A DNA stretch of 11,702 nucleotides from assembly GCA_002479405.1 (NCBI GenBank), contig DLMX01000038.1, positions 10,812 through 22,513 on the forward strand. The letters are read 5' to 3'. The stretch comes from Methylophilaceae bacterium UBA7525. GTDB lineage: Bacteria > Pseudomonadota > Gammaproteobacteria > Burkholderiales > Methylophilaceae. How positions within the stretch are numbered: position 1 is the first letter of the stretch; every line of letters starts with the position of its first letter. The notes under the pieces are model-generated. The model worked only from the letters and a program-made list of their open reading frames with translations, was not told the DNA's origin and searched no databases. Shown in pieces: positions 1 to 5,496 of the stretch. The position numbers were made by a program, and so were the translations under genes.

Positions 1-1
1 A

Positions 2-679
2 GGCCCGACCGGCACGCCCTGCAATGTCTGCTCCAACTGTCGGGAGATCACCGACGGGACCTCGATGGATGTCCGTGAAATCGACGGCGCATCCAACCGC
101 GGAATCGATGAAATCCGCGAACTGCGGGAAAACGTCAAGTTCGCGCCGGCCGTCTCGCGTTATAAAATCTTTATTATCGATGAAGTCCACATGCTGACCC
201 GCGAGGCGTTCAATGCGCTTTTAAAAACGCTGGAAGAACCGCCGGATCATGTGGTCTTTATTTTTGCCACAACCGAAAACAACAAAGTCCCCGCGACGAT
301 CCTATCGCGCTGCCAGTGCTACGACTTCCGCCGCATCTCCGTGCAGCAGATTGCCGACAACCTCGCGAAAGTGGCAAGGCAAGAAGGCATCGCCATCAGT
401 CCGGCGGCCCTGGGATGGATCGCAGAGGCGGGCGACGGCTCCATGCGAGATGCGCAAAGCATTTTCGATCAAGTCATTTCCTACGCGGGACTGGACATTT
501 CAGACACGGATGTCGAAGCCATTTTGGGGCTTGCCGACCGCAAATATCTTCCGGGCATGTCTGAGGCGGTCTTCAACCGCGACGCGGCCTCGGTCTTGAC
601 GCTTCTTAACGACGCGTATCTGGCCGGCGTCGACATGAAACATTTCTACGGAATGCTCCTCAAGCACTTCCGCAATCTG
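2..679 (+). CDS. dnaX: DNA polymerase III subunit gamma/tau (DnaX), internal fragment cut at both ends
   Basis: This is the ATPase subunit of the clamp loader that places the sliding clamp on DNA during replication. The frame is already open at base 2, so the gene starts outside the window. Visible in order are three of the four zinc-module cysteines (CNVCSNC, bases 20-40), a Walker B motif IIDEVHML (about 173-196), sensor 1 FATTENNK (about 263-286), the SRC arginine-finger motif (about 305-313) and sensor 2 GSMRDA (about 437-456). The Walker A motif lies upstream and is not seen. Similarity to DnaX ends near KHFRNL at about 679, where domain III should continue. The frame stays open to 1066 only because it reads antisense through RNase II. 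The stretch REIDGASNRGIDEIRELRENV resembles Desulfuromonadales-type DnaX rather than the DAASNRGVDEM style of betaproteobacteria. Identity is secure; the missing C-terminus points to a junction rather than a working gene. Confidence 0.88.
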
Positions 680-692
680 CGGGGTGGCCTCT
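670..692. other. Abrupt junction between dnaX and RNase II coding sequence
   Basis: On the plus strand DnaX-like sequence stops after KHFRNL (ending near 679). On the minus strand RNase II-like sequence stops after LEAEATP (ending near 680). No intergenic DNA, stop codon or terminator lies between them, so both genes are truncated at the same point, tail to tail. The two reading frames are in register by chance, which produces long composite open frames (plus to 1066, minus to 500). There is no transposase, inverted repeat or target duplication beside the join. An assembly chimera is the simplest explanation; a real deletion or inversion is possible. Confidence 0.75.
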
Positions 693-2518
693 GCTTCCAG
701 TTGCAGGAAACGGGTATCGAGCTCCATCAACAAGGTATCCACACGCTTGATCTGCAAGCGAATGCGACTACCGACCGGCAATTCCGGCAAACTGTAAACC
801 TTGGTGATGTAAGGCACGATATCCAGCCGCACCAGATTCTCGCGCCAGACGGTCGCGCTGACCTCCTCCAGATTTTCCTGAATCAGGTATTGCAGACACC
901 AGTACCGTTCCATACGTGTCTGGAATTCATTGTAGGCATTGTAGGTAAGGTCGAACTGACGCATGACGTCCGTCAACAGACCGGCTGCCTGCGCTTTTCC
1001 GGGTTCCTGCAGGACAGCGATCAGCTGGCGCTGGTTGATCAGATCGACCGCGCGGCGCAACGGTGAGGTACACCAGGTGTACTGTTTGACGCCCAGGCCC
1101 TGATGCGGCTCCGGTTTGACCGTCATATAGACCTTGCCGCTGTTCTGCGCCCGGTAGATACCTGACACCTGATGCTCCGCCAGCATGCCTCCCCAATGCG
1201 AATTTGCTTCAATCATCAACTCCGCTACCAGTTTGTCCAGCGGCGAACCGCGCTGACGATTGACGATGCGGACGATGCCATCTTCCACATAGAAGTTGTA
1301 GTCGATCTGCGGTGCGCGATTGGGGTCATATTTGCCGCGCGCCTTCTCCAGCGATTCTGCCAGGCGGAATAGCGTCATCAGACTGGACCAGTATGGATGG
1401 CCACTGTCGCTTTCCAGCGTGTTCTCGTTGAAATAGGGGTCTAGGGTGTCGTGACGCAGGTTCTCCGCGATATGAACCAGCTCCAGCCGGGTTGTGCGCT
1501 GCAAGATGGCCAGGTCAGGCGCAACTTCCAGATAAAGCGACAAGGCTGGTCGCCATTCACCGGCATTCAAGCTGAAAGGCACGATGGCCTGCTCGGGAAG
1601 CATGGTGATCTTGTGGCCCGGCATGTAGACGGTAGACAGACGATGCAGTGCTACCTGATCCAGCACGCTGTCCGGCGTGATACCGGTTGCAGGCGCCGCA
1701 ATATGAATGCCGACCAGGGTGTTGCCGTTATCGAGCGTCTGCAGCGAAAATGCATCGTCAATCTCGGTGGTCGTGCTGTCATCAATACTGAAGGCCGCCA
1801 CATCGGCTTTGGGCAGATCAGTTGGAGCCACCGGCACCTCGAATTCAGGGAAATCCGAGCCTTTGGGGAAATATTCACGCAGAAATGCACCCAGATGGTA
1901 ATCATGGATGGACGGGATCGCCCCGCAATCGGCCAGTAATCTGATGTGATTCAGGTTGAGTTCGTTCGCAGCCTGTTCCAGCGTTTTCCACTCGGGTGAA
2001 TTCTTGTCCGGGGCATAGAGCAATGCCTCGATCTTGTCGCCGAACTCCTCGGGCAACTCATGATTCTTCAATTGCCCGACCCAGACCGTCATGCGTTCAG
2101 CCAACAGGCGTTTGCGCTCCAACGCGGCCAGTGCCGCCTTGAGTGTTTCCGCCGGGGCCGCCTTGTAACGGCCCTTGCCCTTGCGATAGAAATATACCGG
2201 CGCACCATGAAGGCTGAGGGCGACTGCCGCAGCCTCCGCCGGTGTCGGCTTGCGGCCGTAATAATCAGCCGCCAAGTCTTCAAAACCGAACTCCGGCTCG
2301 GCACAACATTCCCAGAGGAAATTGATATCCAGCGTGTCGGATTCCGCCTGCGCGGCCTCCATGAAACCGGCCATGGGAGATTCGAAACGCAGCAGCACAT
2401 TGGCAGTCTTGATTTTCGAGCGCTTGCCGCTCTGGGATTCGACTTGCAGCGAACCCGGGTTCTCGGACATCACGGAAGCCACCTTGAAATGCCCGTCTTC
2501 TTCGTAAAATACATTCAT
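680..2518 (-). CDS. Exoribonuclease II (RNB family), 3' end missing at the junction
   Basis: This is a 3'-to-5' processive exoribonuclease acting on single-stranded RNA in the cytoplasm. The 613 genuine residues show an N-terminal beta-rich segment (1-45), a helical region (about 60-225) and the RNB catalytic domain from about 238. The metal-binding motif SIDDSTTTEIDDAFS (244-258) places D246, E252, D254 and D255 at the positions of E. coli RNase II D201, D207, D209 and D210; one ligand is Glu instead of Asp. TSPLRRA (484-490) carries the catalytic arginine (R488, matching E. coli R500). A degenerate S1-like tail occupies about 558-608. The ATG at 2516-2518 lacks a clear Shine-Dalgarno sequence. 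The open frame continues to 500, but everything after residue 613 is antisense dnaX. Only a short natural C-terminus is probably missing. The gene is divergent from the Fur-family gene across 53 bp. Confidence 0.88.
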
Positions 2519-2571
2519 TAAATTGTTTTAGCAGTTGACGTAACCTGCACCTAACCTTTATTTTCCAAACC

Positions 2572-2994
2572 ATGATGACTGCAAATCAAATTATACAGGA
2601 GGCCGGCCTGAGACCTACGGCAAACCGTCTCGCCGTGCTGGATGCTCTTTTGCAATCAGACAATCCGCTGACGCACCAGGAACTGCTGGGTCTGCTGTCC
2701 GCCTCCCACGATTTTGACCGTGTCACGCTCTACCGCGTACTGGATTGGCTGCTGGCCAATGACATCGTGCACAAGGTCGCCGGCGACAACCGCGCATGGC
2801 GTTTTCAGCTTAACGCAACAAATACCAGCCACCGGCATGCACATTTCGAGTGTATACATTGCGGAAAAATCTACTGTCTGGACGAAATTTCTCCACGCAC
2901 TCCCAAACTGCCGAAAGATTTCCAGGCGGAATCCATCGAACTCAATATCAAGGGCCGTTGCGGCCAATGTAACGCTCAACCTGGCCCACTTTAG
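2572..2994 (+). CDS. Fur-family metalloregulator, probably Zur-type
   Basis: This is a predicted metal-dependent DNA-binding repressor of 140 residues. The N-terminal winged helix includes LRPTANRLAVLDAL (13-26) and the recognition helix DRVTLYRVLDWLL (49-61). The C-terminal dimerisation half has the His-rich strand HRHAHFE (87-93), CIHC (C94, C97) and a second pair CGQC (C130, C133), the four-cysteine structural zinc site of Fur proteins. The stop is only 12 bp before a COG0523 GTPase, a partner repeatedly found with zinc-responsive regulators, which favours a Zur role over Fur or PerR. This is inference, since metal specificity cannot be read directly. Two adjacent ATGs occur (2572 and 2575) with no good ribosome site, so either may be used. 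No convincing Zur box is visible in the short region upstream. Confidence 0.87.
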   Translation: MMTANQIIQEAGLRPTANRLAVLDALLQSDNPLTHQELLGLLSASHDFDRVTLYRVLDWLLANDIVHKVAGDNRAWRFQLNATNTSHRHAHFECIHCGKIYCLDEISPRTPKLPKDFQAESIELNIKGRCGQCNAQPGPL

Positions 2995-3006
2995 ACCCGA
3001 ACACAC

Positions 3007-4026
3007 ATGGACAAACGCATTCCCGTCACCCTGCTCACCGGTTTCCTTGGTAGCGGCAAAACCACGCTGCTCAGCAAACTGCTCAGTCATCCGGATATGA
3101 AAGACACGGCTGTCGTCATCAACGAACTGGGCGAAGCCGGCCTCGACCATATCCTGGCACGCACGGTCGAAAGCCAGCACATTGCCGACAACACCGTGCT
3201 GCTGGAATCAGGATGCCTATGCTGCACACTGACCAACGAGATGGCAGACACGCTACGCGACCTCTTCTTCAAACGTGCGTTGAACGCCATCCCGCAATTC
3301 GAGCGGCTGGTCATCGAAACCACCGGCATGGCCGACCCGGGGCCCATCATGGGCAGCCTGATGAATGAACCCGTCATCAACTCGACCTACAGGCTGGACG
3401 CCGTTGTCGTGACCATTGATAGCGTTTATGGTCTGCAGCAAATCGAAGAACATATCGAGGCACGCAAACAAGCCGCCGTTGCCGATGTGTTGCTGCTGAC
3501 CAAAACTGACCTGGCCTCGCAAGAAGAACTGGATGCGCTGACGGAAAAACTGGAAGCGCTTAACCCGGGGGCCAGCGTATATCGCATCAGCCATGGTGCC
3601 ATTGATCCGCAGGCTATCATCAATGTCGGCTTGTTCGATCCGCAGACAAAAAAAGCGCAGCCACAACGCTGGCTGCGCGAGGTGAGGAGGCCTGCAGTCG
3701 GGGTGGGCAAGGGCCTGCTCAAGCACACTCATGACAATGAAATATCCAGCTTTACCGTGACGCTTCCCAAACCCTTGACATGGGAACAGCTTGAACCGGT
3801 ATTGTCCTGGCTTTGCACGACTTTCGCTGAAAGCCTGCTGCGGATGAAAGGTATCATCCACGCAGAAAACCTGCCGGCACCACTGGCAATCCACGCGGTA
3901 CAACAGACGCTCTATCCGCCCACTCTACTCACTGGATGGGATGAGGATGAACCGATCTCCCGCATCGTCCTGATCGGCAAGGATCTTGACGAAACCCTGA
4001 TCCGCAAGGCGCTGATGCAGATTTAG
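3007..4026 (+). CDS. COG0523 / CobW-family G3E GTPase, putative metal (zinc) chaperone
   Basis: This is a cytoplasmic P-loop GTPase of 339 residues, predicted to insert or deliver metal ions, probably zinc given the Fur-family gene 12 bp upstream. Motifs in order are Walker A GFLGSGKTT (12-20), INELGEAGLDH (38-48), the family's metal-binding CxCC as ESGCLCC (C70, C72, C73), the Walker B region VIETTGMADP (102-111), and a guanine-specificity motif TKTD (165-168), a variant of NKxD. A short His pair (H240, H242) precedes the C-terminal CobW_C domain (about 245-339). The long His-rich linker of many family members is absent. The gene is probably cotranscribed with the regulator; no separate ribosome site is evident. 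The stop lies 22 bp from the convergent hsp20 stop with no clear terminator between them. Family is certain; the client protein is unknown. Confidence 0.92.
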   Translation: MDKRIPVTLLTGFLGSGKTTLLSKLLSHPDMKDTAVVINELGEAGLDHILARTVESQHIADNTVLLESGCLCCTLTNEMADTLRDLFFKRALNAIPQFERLVIETTGMADPGPIMGSLMNEPVINSTYRLDAVVVTIDSVYGLQQIEEHIEARKQAAVADVLLLTKTDLASQEELDALTEKLEALNPGASVYRISHGAIDPQAIINVGLFDPQTKKAQPQRWLREVRRPAVGVGKGLLKHTHDNEISSFTVTLPKPLTWEQLEPVLSWLCTTFAESLLRMKGIIHAENLPAPLAIHAVQQTLYPPTLLTGWDEDEPISRIVLIGKDLDETLIRKALMQI

Positions 4027-4048
4027 TTAAAGGTATCGTCCACCGTCG

Positions 4049-4555
4049 CTACTGAACAGCAATTGAGCGGCGCCTGGAGCTCTCAGCCTTGGGCAGCCTG
4101 ATCTCGAGAACACCGTCCTTCAAAGAAGCGACCGATTTCGATGCATCGACACTGCCGGGCAATGTCACTGTACGGGCAAATGAGGAACGCGATATCTCGC
4201 GTCGATGATAATTCCCCTTATCATCCTTCTTCTCTTTTTGCGTCTCGCCCTTGATGGTCAACAGGTTATCGGTCAGGGAAATACTGACATCCTTCTTGTC
4301 AATACCGGGAATTTCTGCCCTGACCACAATCTCGCTGTCCTGATCAACCACATCCAGATTCGGCATGCGCTGCCGCTCGAAATCGACCAGGGTATCGAAC
4401 GCAGGGAAATCACTGCGACCCCAGAAAGAAGGCCAATTACGATTGAAAAACCGCTCGAATGCGCGCTCCATCTCACTGAGCGGATGAAATACAGAAGCCG
4501 GACTCTTGTTTTCACTGGTGCTTACCGGCACATTCACCGGTTTTTCCTTGGCCAT
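4049..4555 (-). CDS. Small heat shock protein, Hsp20/alpha-crystallin family
   Basis: This is an ATP-independent holdase chaperone of 168 residues that keeps unfolding proteins soluble by forming large oligomers. A flexible N-terminus (1-62) with a Phe/Trp-rich patch (FFNRNWPSFW, 36-45) is followed by the alpha-crystallin domain (about 64-158), which contains the signature GVLEIRLPK (148-156). The C-terminus ends with an I-x-V motif (I165-A-V167), the family's oligomer-assembly anchor. The ATG at 4553-4555 has a good AGGAG site six bases upstream. It is the last gene of a minus-strand set, 60 bp after the PAS gene. No heat-shock sigma-32 promoter is seen in that gap, so expression probably depends on the upstream promoter near 5381. 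Its company (DUF2934, PAS sensors, nitroreductase, CBS protein) suggests an energy- or oxygen-stress role rather than only heat. Confidence 0.95.
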   Translation of the reverse strand: MAKEKPVNVPVSTSENKSPASVFHPLSEMERAFERFFNRNWPSFWGRSDFPAFDTLVDFERQRMPNLDVVDQDSEIVVRAEIPGIDKKDVSISLTDNLLTIKGETQKEKKDDKGNYHRREISRSSFARTVTLPGSVDASKSVASLKDGVLEIRLPKAESSRRRSIAVQ

Positions 4556-4615
4556 GATTTACTCCTGTCTATGACAATCTGGATTACCTACCGAAAATAC
4601 GCTACCCGAATCAGT

Positions 4616-5044
4616 TCACTTCACACTGAACACCCTCTGCACCGGGTTATGAAGTGTGATGATCAGCCGGAAAGCATGCGGCGCCGGCTGCTCGATCTCG
4701 CTGAAGAACAGCTCCCCCTCAAAGCGCGTGCCTCTTACACTGAACACCTCAAAGCGATGCCCAAGGTGCGCGACATAGCGAAGATGGGAATTGAGATGAC
4801 TGCCCTCGGTCAACTTCATTTCTTTCAATTGCGGTAGCAAGGCCGTCACATGCAATAATTTCCCTGATGTGGAAGGACACCCAAGTATTTTCACTGCCGT
4901 CAAATTGCAATCGCCGATATAGCCGTTGGCATCGAGCCAGAGTATTGCCCGTTGAGCCTCCAGCTTTCTGGCAGATGGCTCCAATATGCGGCCAAAATCC
5001 GGGTTGACTGAGGGGCTGGAATGGATTGTGCTGTATGCCTTCAT
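4616..5044 (-). CDS. Single PAS-domain protein without a visible effector domain
   Basis: This 142-residue protein consists mostly of one PAS-like fold (about 30-125). The evidence is the strand AILWLDANGYIGDCNLTAVKILG, a central helical stretch ending in LTEGSHLNSHLRYVAHLGHRFEVFSVRGTR, and a closing strand FRLIITLHNP. There are no kinase, GGDEF, helix-turn-helix or membrane segments. The ATG at 5042-5044 is preferred over a TTG two codons upstream. It lies two bases after the stop of the DUF2934 gene (TGATCATG), so translation is probably coupled. The gene is the middle member of a minus-strand operon ending in hsp20. It might sense a ligand and act on a partner such as the neighbouring kinase, but the partner and cofactor cannot be told from the sequence. 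The PAS assignment rests on pattern and is moderately sure. Confidence 0.72.
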   Translation of the reverse strand: MKAYSTIHSSPSVNPDFGRILEPSARKLEAQRAILWLDANGYIGDCNLTAVKILGCPSTSGKLLHVTALLPQLKEMKLTEGSHLNSHLRYVAHLGHRFEVFSVRGTRFEGELFFSEIEQPAPHAFRLIITLHNPVQRVFSVK

Positions 5045-5046
5045 GA

Positions 5047-5265
5047 TCAATGCCTGCTGCTTTCTTGCTGTTCTGCATTAAGCCAGTCTTCCAGTTCATG
5101 ACCGGGCTCGAATCCACGCTGCTCAGCCATGTAATATGCCCTGACTGCAATCGCAGCAGTCCGCGCATTATCAGCTTGCATTGCAGACACAACAGAACCG
5201 GAACGTCGTCTGGAACTGCTCACAGCTTTTTTACCTTTGGCATGGGAACGGGCAGCTACAGACAT
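5047..5265 (-). CDS. DUF2934 family small protein
   Basis: This 72-residue protein has a basic, Ser/Arg/Lys-rich N-terminus (SHAKGKKAVSSSRRR, 7-21) and a C-terminal DUF2934-like segment (about 36-66) with the family pattern of an aromatic helix followed by a Gly-x-Glu...LEDWLNAE ending. The function of DUF2934 is unknown; it is often seen near stress proteins such as Hsp20. A strong ribosome site, AAGGAGG, lies about six bases before the ATG at 5263-5265. It is the first gene of the operon DUF2934-PAS-hsp20 and overlaps the upstream side of the next gene's alternative TTG start. A leader of about 108 bases is predicted if the TATAAT promoter at 5381-5386 is used. The basic N-terminus could bind nucleic acid, but this is only a guess. 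Confidence 0.8.
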   Translation of the reverse strand: MSVAARSHAKGKKAVSSSRRRSGSVVSAMQADNARTAAIAVRAYYMAEQRGFEPGHELEDWLNAEQQESSRH

Positions 5266-5330
5266 TGGAGCCTCCTTCTTGAAATGAGTCTGGAAATACC
5301 AGTGAGATATTCCAAACCGGACTAATCAAA

Positions 5331-5345
5331 TTTTTGTCACAAAAA
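5331..5345. repeat. Palindrome TTTTTGT-C-ACAAAAA in the stress-operon leader
   Basis: Two perfect seven-base arms surround one central base. The element lies about 30-43 bases after the predicted minus-strand transcription start and 65-80 bases before the DUF2934 start codon. It could be a DNA operator or a small RNA structure. It does not match an FNR/CRP site, and there is no strong G+C stem for a terminator. Confidence 0.4.
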
Positions 5346-5380
5346 CCGATGCAAGGTTGGTAAATTACAGAAACAGGCGC

Positions 5381-5408
5381 ATTATAAAAATTCGTGCAAG
5401 CACGTAAG
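5381..5408 (-). promoter_or_regulatory. Predicted promoter of the DUF2934-PAS-hsp20 operon
   Basis: Read on the minus strand, a perfect -10 hexamer TATAAT occupies 5386-5381, which would put transcription start near 5374. The -35 zone (about 5403-5408) reads CTTACG, a poor sigma-70 match. A good -10 with a poor -35 is typical of promoters that need an activator, and a palindrome covers this -35. The position is seen in the sequence; its use is inferred. Confidence 0.55.
5393..5404. repeat. Perfect palindrome CGTGCAAGCACG abutting the TAAGGG dyad
   Basis: Five-base arms CGTGC and GCACG flank a two-base centre. The palindrome directly adjoins the TAAGGG dyad and falls between the -35 zone and the -10 of the stress-operon promoter. 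A protein bound here would block or reshape the promoter, so it could be a repressor site or a second regulator-binding site. The first eight bases recur at 7742-7749, just before the nitroreductase start. Confidence 0.4.
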
Positions 5409-5420
5409 GGCAAACCCTTA
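5405..5420. promoter_or_regulatory. Inverted repeat TAAGGG-N4-CCCTTA, candidate response-regulator operator
   Basis: This is a perfect 6-bp inverted repeat with a four-base CAAA centre. Its centre (5412.5) is about 38 bases upstream of the predicted start of the minus-strand stress operon, the place where activators that touch sigma factor usually bind. LuxR/NarL-type regulators bind short dyads of this kind, and the GGG-spacer-CCC layout recalls the DosR box. The neighbouring LuxR-type regulator is the obvious candidate. No second good copy was found before the nitroreductase or CBS genes. Confidence 0.5.
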
Positions 5421-5496
5421 TTCCATATGTATTGATTTGCTTGCGCAGACTGGACGAAGACTATTCTTTGCGGACGGTAAATCAGGGGACGTAATA

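Noticed and set aside
500..679. Continuation of the RNase II frame to a stop at 500
   Set aside because: The last 60 codons are antisense to well-conserved DnaX sequence, so they are not a real RNase II C-terminus.
680..1066. Continuation of the dnaX frame to a stop at 1066
   Set aside because: This part is the exact antisense of RNase II coding sequence and has no DnaX features; it is open by chance after the junction.
2060..2521. Plus-strand open frames opposite RNase II
   Set aside because: They are antisense to a clear RNB-family coding sequence and show no recognisable protein pattern.
2535..2563. TTGACG as a -35 box for the Fur-family gene
   Set aside because: The best -10 at the right spacing (TTATTT or TTTATT) is poor and would place the start of transcription almost on the start codon.
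4027..4048. Terminator between the COG0523 GTPase and hsp20
   Set aside because: The 22-bp gap contains no stem-loop or T run.
5437..5496. Upstream TTG at 5437 as the kinase start
   Set aside because: There is no ribosome site before it, while the TTG at 5497 has AGGGG at good spacing; kept only as an alternative.
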